Below are positions 1 through 13,500 of a stretch of 64,000 nucleotides of DNA, piece by piece. The position numbers and the translations under genes are program-made. Position 1 is the stretch's first letter. Each line of letters opens with the position of its first letter. Origin of the DNA: Malurus cyaneus samueli (taxonomy: Eukaryota > Chordata > Aves > Passeriformes > Maluridae); contig CM019218.1 of NCBI GenBank assembly GCA_009741485.1, positions 31,580,898-31,644,897 on the forward strand, given 5' to 3'. A model generated the notes under the pieces. It was not told the DNA's origin. It ran no database searches and saw nothing but the letters and a program-made list of their open reading frames with translations.

Positions 1-2747
1 ACTAAAGGGGCTTCTTTGTCTTTCTGGTCATCTTTGTTTTTCAATTTGTGCCTATTTCTTGCACAGCAGCCCAGCCCTCTCTTCCCACTGCCACCCAGCA
101 CTGCCATGAGATGTGAAAGGCTGCAAACTTCACGTGACAATGTCACACCTACTTGGTACCAGTGCAAATAACTGTACCAGCAATGAGAAATCAGAGCTGC
201 TAAGTTGCAAGTGAGCCCATAAGCACTTCCATGCCATACAACAAAAACAAAAAACACCCTAAGTACATAATTTGTTATTCAGGGCAACTCGAGAGATGTG
301 GTATATCCATGTGTCAGCCATGGGAATCAGCACTGGAGCCAATGAATGGGAAATGTCTCACATTCAACCTGGAAGCCCTGGGGAGCTGGAAAGGGCATGG
401 TAGGGAAGCACCCAAAAAATTCTCTGTGAGCTTCCATAAAGTAGTCAGCCCTGCCAGACAAGATTTCCAAAGCACTCTATATTTAATTTTGTTCAAACAT
501 GATAAAATGCTCTAATATAGATGGTTCTTCATGGAAAGATGCCACAGTTTGTTTTTAAGAATTTCTGCAAAAAAGGGGAAACCACAGTTTGTTAAACCCT
601 GCTTCTCTCAGCTGAGTCGCTGTTATTGATTTAAGTTGGGTTGTACAAGCCCACCTCCATAGGTTTTCTTTCCCTTATTCAGTTTGATAAAGCTACTTGG
701 GTTCAAATATTGAAGCTGTGTGTACAGACACATGCAGCCCTTTGTCTGGCCTGCTCCAAGTCAGCTTCTTCTTGCTGACCCTACAAGACTTGATGCTTCA
801 GAGCCAGGGGACAGCAGGCAAAATTTCAACAGCCTGTGGAGCTATTTGTTGAGGTCTGTACAATAAGTACATGTCTTGTACATGCAATAATTCAACCTGG
901 CAGCCCATGAAACCAGACAGCTGAGGTGGGTATCAGCCTGGTGCAGGTGCAAAGCAGTGCCAGGGCCCTGGGCACAGACATTTCTCTCCTCCCTAGCTTG
1001 GGCAGGTTTCCAGGGGAACAGCTTCACTGAGAAGATTCTGTGCCCCATTTCTCTTAGAAAGGAATTTTAGAAGGGGCAAAACTTCAGCCACAACCACACT
1101 GTAGGAAAGGAGGAAGGGAAGGAGAGAGGAAGGAAGAGAAGAAAGGGAAAGAAGGCAGGAAGAAAGGAACGACATTTACTCCTTCCTAAAGGTCTTTGAA
1201 TTTCACTACTTCCATCTGAGTCTAATGCACCACGACAAACACCTATTATATCAAAATCCATCATGGGGATCGATGACCGAAGAAAAGTACTGGAGATCCT
1301 CTGCTTGCTCTAGAGAATGGCTCCAAAGCTTGACAGGATGCAAGACTGGGAGTGCCCTGGACAGGAGAGGGCAGGCTGGACTACCTCAAAGCCTCTTGAG
1401 TCCTGAGCAAATAAAAATCTGGGTTTTAGCCAGAAGTGACCCCCTGTCCCACCACAGTGCTCCTGAATCCCACCTGCAAGACAGACACTTGTCACTGGCA
1501 GATCAGTGCTTCAAGCTGTCGCCCCTGGTTTTAGACTTTTCGCTGAAAGCATGTAGATTTGGAAGCTATATTTAGATGTCTTCTCTATTCTTCAGCAACA
1601 GGGTTGCCATGGCGATGCTGGTGAGGACAAGAAGGTGGGGATGGAGGGGGAGAGGAAGTTGAGGAATGAGACATACCAGATGCAAAACAACCCTCGCCAG
1701 CCTGGGAAGGCTTTAAATTCCTCCTTGGGCAGAAACTGCTAGAGCTTGTTAGCCGAAATGAGCCCCCTGGCATTGCCTGATGGCATGACCCTGCCATGCA
1801 TTGCTCAGTGCTTTGTCAGAGCAGGTTTGAAGAGACACAAGGGGCTCGCCTTCAAGCACTGCTCCTTTGGGAGAGTGTGGCCCCACTGGCCTGAGCTTGC
1901 TGCCTCAGAGCACATGCTGAGCACCAATTCCTGCTCAGCTCATCACACCTCTGAGTGCTGATAGCCACCTGCACCATCAGGTCACCATCCCCAGCATCCA
2001 GAGGACAACCACCCATGTCCTCCTCTCTGGACATGGCTCTGAAGAGCTGCATGTGACTCACCAGCTCAGCTGAACTCTACCCAGCTTCTTCAAAAGTCAG
2101 TTCTCTGAACTCCCATTGAATTTGCAAAACGCTTTTGGCATGGGGTGCCCAAAGCCAAACCTGCAGTGGCATACCAGCAGAGACACACCAGCCACTGCTG
2201 CCTGGGCACTAAAAACATCTCAGGGAACTCCATACATGTCCTACTGCTGCCATGCTGCTTCACAAGTTCATACTGACTCGGCTGGCTACTGCCACAGCCA
2301 GGGTGGCTTTGTCTCTGCTGCCCACAGCAGATACAGACAGGGAGCTGCAGCCAGGGACAGAGTTGCCCAAGGCTCCCCAGAAGCATGGCCAGAGGCACAG
2401 TGGGGACAAACAGCCCAGCACAGGAGGGAAAGCTGATGGCCACAGAGACCTCAGCTTGCTGATCCTACTGCCACAGGAGCCAGGCTATGGTGGGAGTGAA
2501 GGTAGACTACAGGCAGGGATTACAGGTGCTGGATCTCCCCATGCCAGGGACATCCACATCCCCTGGGCTGCCACCAGCTGCAGGCACAGAGAGATTCAGA
2601 TTCACATCCACTACCTACAGCTTTGCTCTTACCAGCAGAGACAACACAGGTGAGACCCAGGGCTCCTCCTAACATGGCTATTCAAGGCTCACTGTCCCAC
2701 AATTACAGCACTGCTGATGCCCAGGTGTTATGTGGATAGAATTGCCT
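1..2747. other. Unique-looking intron sequence with a homopurine run
   Basis: I see no gene. The only compositional feature is the purine run at 1103-1155. Short open frames on both strands between 2090 and 2670 have no recognisable domains and overlap each other, as expected for GC-richer noncoding DNA. Confidence 0.5.
1103..1168. repeat. GA-rich low-complexity tract
   Basis: There are 53 consecutive purines at 1103-1155, then a single C, then 12 more purines. Units such as GGAA and GAAG recur without a strict period. It is a decayed microsatellite-like run. Confidence 0.9.
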
Positions 2748-3350
2748 TGTTAAAGTTTAGGGCTTGGCATGCTTCAGTGATCTCAGACATAGTGGGAGGT
2801 TAACAAAGCTTGGGGAGACGCATGTACGACTGATAGTGGACACAAAGAATGCAAGATTTACAGGCCACAAGGACATTTGGCAGAAATCCAGAGATAAGGA
2901 AGAAACTAATAAAGCCAACTCAGCGACTGTGCTGGAATTGGCTCTGACTGGGCAAAAGGTATTTTGATACGGGGAGATTGCGACCACCAACTCATGGAGC
3001 ACCAGCTCAGGAAACCAAGGGACTCAAAAGAAGGGAAAGACTGAGCACTTGGACTAATTAGCACAAGAAGGGATGAAAAGCAGATAGAGTGGAGGATTGA
3101 AATAATTTAACCAATAGACAATAGAATACTAATTAATAAGAGCAGTATCTAACTTGTAGGTAATCAACAAAAATGCCTTTGCTAAAATATATAAAAGTAG
3201 TGAAAAGTTTTGATAGTCCTTGTGCTAGCTTTGTAAATTTGTCACCCAGCAGCCCTTTCTGCACAGAACTGCAAATTAGCCAAATACCTTGACTCTGTTT
3301 GAGGATCAGCCTCTTGCACACTGGGTCAAAGAACCTGTTTTGGGGCAGCA
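2748..3350 (+). mobile_element. Probable solo LTR of an avian endogenous retrovirus
   Basis: The stretch has the layout of an LTR: it starts with TG and ends with CA, a TATA-type box (TATATAAAAG) lies near 3187, and a U5-like tail follows, resembling bird LTRs in the segment about 3230-3350. No gag, pol or env remnant follows and no clear target-site duplication is visible. Boundaries are approximate and the family assignment rests on memory of similar bird LTRs. Confidence 0.45.
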
Positions 3351-4462
3351 CTGGCAATGACTTCTGGCTTTTCAAGAAAGGTCAGGACAGTCGCCTCAGT
3401 TCCCACTGCAGAACACATCTCAACATCCCAATATTTTCTGGCTCCTGCATATGACAGCAGCCACAGATCTCAGTGCTCAAAGCACATCAAAAAGGGTGGA
3501 GAGTGAAGCCAACTTTCCCATCACAAACGCCTCTGGATACTAGCCTGGCAAGTCCCTCTGTCCCCTCCCTCACCCTGCTCTGCCACACACCCTCACAGAC
3601 GCTTTCAGCTCTGCAGGACAGCACTCAGCTCGGCCACTGGAGTTGCACTACATCCCAAGCAGCAAGGCAGCAATCTGTAGGAAATTAATGAGCTGCAAAC
3701 AACGCTGTGCAGCTGCCAGCCTGAAACAAGCCGGCTCTGCACACTGCAGATACAATTATTACATATGAACAAAAGGAGCTGGAGCCAGGGTGCTTTGGCT
3801 CTGGTCACAGGCTTCTTGTGACCAAGATAAAGGGCAACACAATGAATTGCCACAGCAAAATCAAAGTAGCATATCCAACCATTTACACAGAACCAAGATA
3901 CTGCATCTTCATCCAAGGCCCTGTGCATTTGATCAGACTCTCAGTTCTCTTCTGTAGCACTGAAAATACAGCAAATGATACTCAGTCATACCATTGCATT
4001 TCGTGCTTTAGGGTGGTTTTATTTCTGCTTCTTACAGAATAAAAAACACCCTGGGAAAACAGGGCCAATTTCTGAATTTCCAGGAGCTCACACCTTGGGA
4101 GAAGCTGCAGATTCCCAGAAAGAGGCCAGCCCTGTTAGGCTTTTACTTTCGGAATCCAGAGTTTCACACCATTAAAAAAAACACCTCCTTATTCATAAAC
4201 TGAACAAAAATCATGGCATCAGCCAGCTTTCCAATGAACCAAAGTGCTTTGGAAGAGATAAATATAGGAGCAGTGAAGCCCTCAAGCCTCGATTCATAAC
4301 CCAGCTTCAGCTCAGAGAGATGGGTTGCTGCACTGCCTCCCTGCCTTGCCACAGCCTGGCCCCTCGCAGACAGCCTGGTTCAGCCAGGAGAGCTGCACAC
4401 TGGCATTGACAAACACACCACGGCCTCACAGCACTCACTCACTCACACAGAGCTCTCCTGTG
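3351..4462. other. Intron sequence, nothing recognised
   Basis: I see no gene or repeat I can name. A small hairpin with 7-base arms (GGTCACA and TGTGACC) occurs around 3803-3824, within the range expected by chance. Confidence 0.5.
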
Positions 4463-4730
4463 GAATCACAGAATGGCCTGAGTTGGAAGGGACCTGAGGG
4501 ATCATTTCATTCCAACCACCCTAACATGAACCGACATGTCATGTTCAAGGCTCAGAACAACCTGGCCTTGAACACCGCCTGGGATGGGGCACCAACAGCT
4601 TCTCTGGGCAACCTGTTCCAGTGCTAACACCAAGGCCCTTCATCCATCCTAAAAACTTCCCCTATCCTTGTTCCAACATGCCCCTCAACTCTTGTTCCCA
4701 TTCCTGCTGTCTAAGCCCTCCCACTACAAC
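4463..4730 (-). mobile_element. CR1 LINE, 3' end fragment
   Basis: The plus strand reads GAATCACAGAATGG, then TTGGAAGGGACCT, then a block with CCTGGCCTTGAACAC and TCTCTGGGCAACCTGTTCCAGTG (split for length). This is the reverse complement of the CR1 3' end, the dominant LINE of birds. It is 5' truncated, as most CR1 copies are. Confidence 0.92.
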
Positions 4731-7700
4731 ACCCTCAACACCTCAGACTTAATACATGATGCTCTGTCTTCTCCCTTCCAAGTTTTGATAACACCACTGA
4801 ATTGTACGACTTGATTGGTCCTGTCAAAGCCCAGCCACAATCCTGATGCCCCCTGGCATATATAAAACACTCACTGAATGTGGGGTTTGTAGGCTGGTCT
4901 CACGTACTTCTCTCCATCTGCAGTTGGATCTGCAACTAGTAACAAAAAATAATCATTCTCAGCCCTGGTCTGATGCTCAGCTTGGTGGCAGATGCAGCAC
5001 CCTTCACCCCAGCATCAGTAAAAATGTCCTCGGGGGTTTAGCAACATGACACAGCTGCTCTGAAGGCTAAAACCTCATGAAGAACTGTACGATGAACCCC
5101 TTGTGGTGTCAGAGGAAGGACTGTTGTTCAATGGGCTCCCTCTTTGCCCTCCTGGCCCTCTCACTCAAAAAATGTAATGCTATGACTCGATCAGGAGTTT
5201 TGCCCATTATGGGACCTAGGAAGCTTTTTAGGACTTGAAATCTCAAGATAAAGGGCTTTTGAAGAGAAAGAAAAAGGTGCACCTGAGTTTTTTTAAGCAT
5301 GATTTTGATTTGTTTCTGAAAGGAAGTTCCATCCCAACTCTCTGCCCAGCCAGAACATAATTGGGTTGCAACGCCATTGGTGCCTGAGCATAGCTTCCTC
5401 CCTGCTCCAGCCTCTGCTTTCTTCCAGCTCACTTCACATGTGCCCTGCAGTGAGTGTCAGAGCTCTTACAAAGAAACTGCTATACGCCAGGGAGACTGTC
5501 AGGAGCAGGAGCCTTCTGCTCTGTCTGTCTGTTTACCAGGGTGTCTGTCTGTGTTTATCAGTGGCTTATTCTATTTTTCAGATGCTGTCCCTTGCTTCTT
5601 GCCATCACGTCACCCCACGCTTCCTTTGCCACCCTAGAAAGGCAGTGGATTAAAATATACACTGAGAAATAAACCCTAAATGTTAAAAGCCCTGCAAACT
5701 GATGCCAATCAGCCACAAACCAGACCTGAAAGTTCACCTCATTCACCTGAGGTCCTCCCCTGGCTTCTCACCTGTGGGTAGACTGCACTCTACCCTCCAG
5801 AAGCAGAGCTGAAGCAGACAGGATCTCAAAGACTTTGCTTGGCCTCATAGGCAGCAATCAGCTGGAGCAGACAGGAATGAAACACACGAGTGAGAGCCCC
5901 AGGATTGGCTCCCCAGGCACTTGCCTGGCCTCCCTGCCCCTGGGAACACCCCTGGCAGCCAGGACTGCTGCTGGAGTGGCGCTGGCTCCGGGCTGCAACA
6001 CAGCAGCTCCTTCTGTCCATCTGCAGAGCCATTGCTGCTGCCATTGCTACCAAGGAGTGCCCTCCTGGCTCGGTGGGTGCTGCCAGGCACCAGCCTGGGT
6101 CCTTGAAACCAGAGTCAGGCTCTGAGCAAGGGTCAGAGGAAATCGTTTACAGCTTTCTGAATTAGTCTGAAAAGCCCACTTTCACTTGAGCTGTGAAGAA
6201 CTCACAATCATGATACTGAATCAAGAGAAATGAGACTGCCTGGGCAAAACATCACTTGGCCTAATCTCACAGCAAGACTGAAGGTGAGTTGCATGTGCTA
6301 CAAATGTAAAGGAGTTCCTGTGAGCCCCTGCAAACATTTTTCAGGTCCTACTGTTGAGAAAGGTCTGTGGAGCCAGCCTTGAAGCTGGAAATAACTCTCC
6401 ATCAAGGATTCAGAGATGGTCTACAGCCAGAGAGAGCCTGCAGTAGCAAAAGCTGGCTCTGTCAGGCACATTTGCCAACAGCCAGGTCACATCCCACTTC
6501 CAGCAAATTAGAAATAATGCTGTGTGGTGGTTTGGTTTTTTTGAAGTTGTTGTTTTCTTTTTTGGTTTTGTTATTAAACATTCATTCACCAGTTGGTGCC
6601 TCCTGCAGAGACAGGCATTTGGAGATCTGTGACTGGAAAATGGACAGAAAATGCTACTAATGATTTTGCCATCTCTTTAAAAAGCAATGATAGTCCCTAC
6701 TAGCCCTTGGAGCTTCACGAATGACTCTGCTCTGATGGAGTGTGACTGTACAAGACAGCAACACTAGGCTCTGTTTAATTTTAGCCCAACTGCTCCAGAT
6801 CAAATTTTCACAGCCTCCAACGAAAGACACAGCTTTTATTAGAGGCAAGAGTTATTCGTTTATACTCAAGCTGGCCTCCTTCCCTCTCATGCCTCAGCAC
6901 AAATAACAGTTTTGCTGGCTAAACAAGGCTCTCTCCTGGCCATCTGTGAGACCCACGGAAGACTGAAAGATTGCCCAGGTGTAATTCAGGATAAAAATCT
7001 GATTTTTGGAACATTTAGCACTGCTGTGATTCAGAGCTGAGAGAGAAAAAGAGAGGGCCCAGCCCCATGCTTTGAGCCAAGAAGCCCCGATGGTGCAGAG
7101 ATGCTACAACCTCCTTTTTTGTCTTCTACTTCCAGAAACACTGATTTGAAATTATGAGGAATGAACATGTGAAGCAGTGGGGGGGTTTGATTTTCCTTTT
7201 GCATAGTGGGTTTTTTTTTTATTTTGATTTGGTTTTTTTGGTCTGTGTTTGCGTGTTTCTTTTTCAGTAAGTACAGATTTCAGATCATTCAGTGTCACAA
7301 ATTCATTAAACAGGGAGATGGGCTCAAATCCAGTCCTTCCAAAAATGGATTTAAGCAACACTGCACCCAGGACTGGATTCCCGATGAGCATCTCTGATAC
7401 CATCTAGCTTCATTTTCTTCTTTTGGGGGCTATGCATTTACATATGGCATTGTTTTCCCCAAAATGTACATGTACAGTGCTGCTCTTCAGCTGTGCTCCG
7501 ATGAGTTTCTTCCTACCCCTCCAGGTGTTATGGTTTTGCTCAAGTCAAGAGAAATTTATTATCTTTTAGTCTAATCTAAAGAGACCCTCATTCTTTGGAG
7601 CCCCTGGCAGAACTATGCCACCACCCTAAAGCTTGCTTGGCCATTAAGCCCAGCTCGGCGTGCTGCATCTTCCCTGTGCTCACCTCCAGCAACACTGGGG

Positions 7701-10459
7701 GCTGCTGAGGGCTGCCTGGCCTGAGAGAGCTTTCCTGAGCAGGACATGTCTTTTGGCTGCTGGTGGTTCCTGGCAGACTTCCATCAAGGCAAGATACAAA
7801 GCACATCCCGGTCCCATCCCGCCCCCCTTATGCAACCACCGCCGGCTAAAAATACAGCAGCAGCCCCTGCAGCCCTGGCCAGGCGAGATGCAGATTTAAT
7901 GAGGCTTCCATGGCAACGGGCTTCACTTCGGCAGGGACCGGGATGCAGGGGACAGGGATGCTTGGGGGGAGAGGTGCTCCTCGGCTGGGGGACAGCTGCA
8001 CAGTTAAAAGCTTGTGGCAGTGCGGTTTGAGGGTTTTTTTCCTTACTGATATTAATAAAACTGTGGAATGTTTGGTTCAGTTAACTGCAGTCAAAGAGGC
8101 AAGCTGTGTAGTATTTTTAACAGACAAACCTGGACCTATTTCTTCCAAGAGAATAAATATTTACTAGTCAGCCTTAATTAAACTCAATCACCCACAGGCA
8201 GAAATGTTAAAACAGGGATAAATCAAGGCGGCTGTTTCAGTCCACCAATACTACAAACAACCTTTTCAGTAAAAAGTGGGTTCCTCACTTTTTGTGATTG
8301 ACAGAAGGTAGTGGTAGAATTGGGCGGTACAGTCAGGAGACCTGGGGACAGTTAAGGTCACAGAGGAAGTGGTATTGGTTTAGGTTTCATGGGTTACATC
8401 TTCTGTGCCAGTGCAGGGGTGGAGGGGGGGTTGAAACACAGTAAAAAAACAACACTGTTGACAAAAAATCTGGGATGAAAAAATGCTGCAAGCATGGCTT
8501 TTCAAAGAAGAACAAAACTGAGATTATTGCCTCCTGTCTTCCATACTGATCCTCCCACGCTGTGGGCAAGAGTAAGGACATATGCCAGCCAAAACCCCAC
8601 TTTGGTGTGCATAACTCAAAGTACTAGATCTGCAGCTGCTGTCCTGTGGCTCACAGGTGTTTATGGATCCATGGATTATTTCTGTGAAATGTGGAAAATA
8701 CCTTGGACAAGCTAACCTATTACTAGTCAGATTAAATTTGCTATTCAGAAGGTAACACCTTTGCTGGAGTGTCACAGAACAAAGTCTCTGTTTCCATTAT
8801 AAAGACACAGTATTTTTCCGAAACGCAGATCTTTTTCCCCAGAAATTTCTTCTTATATCCTCCACACAGTAATATTGCTCCTTGTCCTACCTACGGACTC
8901 ATAAGAATAAAAGCAACTCAAAAAATAAAGGTAAATAGTAACATTTCCGCTTCAGTTACGAGAAACTGAGGTGTGATAAAATATCACGGGAAAAAGGAAT
9001 GTCCAACTTCCACTCAAATCTGCGTATTTGGCACTGGGAACTTAAAATCAAGACCCTTGAAGTGTTTCTCGCTATTGAAAATGTTGTCAAAATCAGGTGC
9101 CTCCAAAAAAAGGCATCCCTAAAATCAAGCAACCCAGCCAGGCACCCAAACATGGTTTAAACCCAGTGTATCAGAATGTTAAAATAAAAAAAAAAAATCA
9201 CTGTTTTCTACTGCTTTCTGTTCAGGTTCTTGTACTCAGGCATCCTTCAGCTCAAAGGGATCTGCCCAGTACCCTTCTCTCTAGAACAAGCCATTCCTAT
9301 TGATCTGAAAAATCATCACTTGGAGGCACCGAACCCTTATATAAGCTGATTTTGTGTACATTATTTCCCATCTGTTACGTCTCTCCTGCTGCACCAGGTT
9401 CACGTCCTGCCATAAGCCTACTGAAACACAATGAGAGGCATTTCCCAAGCTGTAACAGAAAATCATCTCTTTGCCCCATGGAAAGGGCCTGCTGCTGGGA
9501 TGGAACATGGCCCGTGTCAAACTACACACAGCACTGAAACTGCTGCCACACGTGAAGACATCAGGAAAATTTAAGGGACCCTTGCAGAAAACTGTCCACA
9601 GCTGCTGGCTAAGGCAGAGACATCTCCAGCACTGCAGCAGCCCCAGTCCTGCCCATCTGTGGTCGTCAAACTGGAATGAAAACCCTGTTCAGGGATCCTC
9701 CTTCCTCCCTTCCTGCTCCTCGTGACACATGGCTGCTAGGCTGTCATCTCACCATCAGTCTCCCCCTGAGCTGCACACAGAGGGCTTGGCAAGACGTCCC
9801 CTCCTCTGGGGCACCATGGCTTATGCCAATTCAGGAGAGCTGGTCACTGGAGCTCCCTCTGATCTCTGTGCAAAGGTGATGGATGCACAGGTTAGACCAT
9901 ATAAACCTGCTCTCAGGATATTGTAGTCTGAACCTCAGTGGTCACATGTCAAGATTTTTCTCCTTTCCCTTGAGAGCTCTGTTAAAAATAACTTTTGACA
10001 TTAAATAGGCCTGGACAGTCATATTGCATCACACAGTGATGCAGTTCAAAACATAATCTCATGACCCCACTGAGTTCTGAAATAAATGAGCAGACAACAA
10101 AGTTGTGTATGCCCTTCCCTGGGCTGGCAGATGACAGTGCAAAGGAGGAGCTAGTGCAGCATCTTCTTGATCAAAGGAGGTGCCCGTGATGCAGGAGAGC
10201 AGCGCTAGCAGGGAATGGGGAAGTCAGCCACATCCACACCTTTACTTGCATGAAGGACAAGTTTCATTTAAAATTACAGCATGATCCACTATCTTTCCCC
10301 ATAACAGGGAATTAAATTATGAAAGGCACATAGGGAGAGCAGAGGCCTCTTCCATCTCAAGAACCTTAGCTGAACCTAAATTTCCTAATCAAAGGAACCA
10401 CAGTACTGGGGATGCCACCATGCAGTCCTTGCTCTGCCTCTGACAGTGTCCTCTGACAG
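4731..10459. other. Intron sequence, mostly unique
   Basis: No gene is recognised. There are T-rich patches near 6528-6575 and 7209-7265, a G run near 8422-8430, and a short A run near 9185-9197. Small TCTG repeats lie near 5519-5550. The overlapping open frames near 5830-6165 are GC-rich and share no domain with known proteins. Confidence 0.5.
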
Positions 10460-10590
10460 TGACTCTAAGGAAGTCACTCCTTTCCCCACTTGTAAAATGG
10501 CAACAAGCGCTCCTTCGCTTCTGAAGCATGTCATAACCATGAGTGCATTAACAGTTCAAAACACTTCAATATTATGGGTGAGAGAACACT
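10460..10590 (-). repeat. MIR-type SINE relic
   Basis: The order AAGTCACTCC, TTTCCCCA, TTGTAAAATGG, followed about 60 bases on by a decayed AAAACACTT block, matches the reverse complement of the MIR core. This ancient tRNA-derived SINE is shared by amniotes. The copy is strongly decayed, so its ends are approximate. Confidence 0.6.
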
Positions 10591-13500
10591 TGAAATGCAT
10601 AAATAAAAAGAAGCAAAGTTTTTGAGGAGAGGTAATATGCTTTACTAGCTCAACTAATATTGCTCTATGAGCTTCTTAACACACGGGATTTGTGCCCATT
10701 TGTACTCAGTTTCAAAACTGGGATTTCTGTTTAAGCCTGTATGAAAAGGGTTGTATTGCCTTAAATTGTCTTTTCCACAGAACTCATACCAATCAACCGG
10801 GCTCAAGTTTCCTCTCCCTAGAGACTGATATCCTTAGGCCTTCACAGTCTGCAACAACATAAATAGCTAATTAACTTCTTACTTAAAAGTAAGAAAGCAA
10901 TAAGAAGGCATCCTCAATTTCTTCTGAAAACAATTGAGCTCTCCACCACAGTTCTGGTTTCAGACAACCTAAGATGAAACCTACAGTATTTACTGCAATG
11001 ATACATTCCACCATTGTTGCTCTGTATTTGCTGCTCCAGTCACAGGGAAGGAGGCACACAAAGAGATAATTTGTCCTATAACCACCCACTTTGTTAAACA
11101 AATTCATACAACCTGGTGAAACAAACACTAACTCTCAGGAAATGGCAAGACATGGAGCTTAATAGGCCAAGCCTTTAAGAAGGCGCTTGAAGTCTGTTCA
11201 GGACTGAGGAGACCCTGCCTGAGACAAGGTCCTGTATGACTGACCTCACTCTCACAGCAAGGGCAGTTCCTGCCTTTTAATAAACAGAGGTGCTCTTTGT
11301 CTCTAGTAAAGAGCAAGAGCCCAGGTGAGTCTGCCAAGGATAACGGAAAAGCTCAGAATGCTTGGAGATGAGCAGTCACACTGCAGAAACCAGAACCATG
11401 TAAACCATTCCAAAGCCTCCCCTTCAGAGCCCAGGGCCCCGCCCTGGAGGATGGGAGCAGAGAAGATGCCCCAAAGGGGACATCCCAAAGCACCACCTCC
11501 CCTGCCTGCCTTCCTCCAGTCACACTGTCAGCACTGTCTTTCCCAGACAGACTGGAAATCTTGCTTTACTACATATACAAAATGAGATAACACCTTTTTT
11601 GGCCCCACAGCAACTCTCACAGGCTTTGCACATGGGTTGTTTTCACACCTCACTGTGAGGCAGAGAACTCTGGCAGGTTTCCACCTCACCAGGCAGCTCA
11701 GCCACCTGGCCTCACATATTCTCCATGCTTTTTGCGTTCTCTCCCTTTCCAGGATTTTTCCTTAGGGATGCTCTTAGCAGCACAGTCTTTCTGGACACTG
11801 GCCCCATTTTTCTTCTCTTCCCACCCTTCCTGGCTCCACTCCCAGGAGTTCTTGTGCAAGATTCTCTGGATCCCCAGGAGGACCAGCATGGGACTAGTTG
11901 ATGGTGCAGAGCCAGGGAGCTGCCTGTAAGGGAGATGAAGCTGTCAAGACAGGACAAGCTTGGCTTCCATGGACCTTCTCTCTGCTGGCAGGAGGGTGTC
12001 CAGCAGCACGACACCAAAACAGGGACATGTGGCACATAACCCGAATGAAGGCTGTGGTCAGCTCAGCTCCTTAGTCCATTTCAGGAGCCCTGCTGAGTCC
12101 TTAACTCTCACAAACCAAGAAGTCAGCAGATCTGTCAAGAATGATAAAACCTAACCACAGACCCTTAGACCTCTGCTTGTTATCAATTATGAGGCTTGCT
12201 GGCAGCACTTAGAGGCTTGCTGTGAATAGGAAGGTCACAGCCATTTCTAGCAATCTGGTTTCTCACAGGACCCCTCACATGCTAATGTTTCACAAACTTT
12301 CATGCATTTACCCTTGCAGAATGCCAGTAAGATGGGAACCAAAGGAAGAATTAAAGTAGGAGCTGTGGGTCTCAACCACAGTGTCCCCCTGGCACCCCAG
12401 AGCTCCTGGCTACTGGCTCCTGTCTGGGGAGAAGACCCTTCCTTAGAAAAGGGTTGCTACAGATGGCAGCCAGGGATGGAAAAGGATGCCTGAACACTGG
12501 TGGGGTCTGATGCCTTCAACCAGATTGTCCATAGAGATTTCGGTGGCTGATGCTACCATCCCATTAATCAGAACCATGCATAGTTCCCACATCCGCACCG
12601 GGAATGAACCCTTTTCAGCCCAGTCAGACTCCTGGGCAAAAACCTGTTACAGCCAGGACCATCTGAGTTAGAGCTGAACTTACTGAACAGGCACGTTTTT
12701 ACACTTAGCAGCTGAGGATGAACTAGGCGGCCTGCTTCTTGTGTGGAGCACTCGGAGCTGGGCACAAGGCTTGGAGAACGTGCTGCGGTTTTGAAGCCTT
12801 GAAAAAGCATCTTTTCTACTTCACTGCTCTTCAAATATTAGCAACATGGGCAAGGAGGAGTCAAACCTTGCCTTGTATTTGCCTTGATTTACAAGAGCTC
12901 ATAAGACAAGGCTACACACAAAGACAGAAAGGATTTTTTTTTGTTGTTTTGTTTTAATAATAGCTACACAATCTGGTGTGCTGGCTGTAAAGGGAAGTCT
13001 GTAGTAGATCACACCCTCCTTGCAGGCTGTTGTTGCATTTGGGTCAGGCAACAGGAGGGGAAAGAGAGAGAATAAAATCATCATACTTCTTTTTTCACCC
13101 CTTCCCAGATTCTGGATTTTAGAGAAAGAACTAGAGATGAAGCTCCCTTTAAAGCACATTTAACAAGCAGCTCTGGTCTGCAGCTCATGCATAAGTGATT
13201 CTCTCAGTCTGAGTCCTGATCACCTCTGGGGAGCAGCCTGCCAGAAGCACCGAAGGTGACAGATGTGTAGTGTGTGTTTTGGATAAAAGCCTATCTTCTG
13301 CATAAGGTAGCTAAGAGATGATGCCTAAACTGAGCCTTGCCTTATTGCCTAAAATGAAGATATTTATAGGCAGCTATTGTTTTGTGAAAGGGAAAGAACA
13401 ATAACCTCTGTGGTGGAAAAGGAGGGAATATAAGACAAAGACTAAAGAAGCAACAGGAGAAAACCTACAGTCTGGGTGAGAAACAGGATTCATTCTATGC

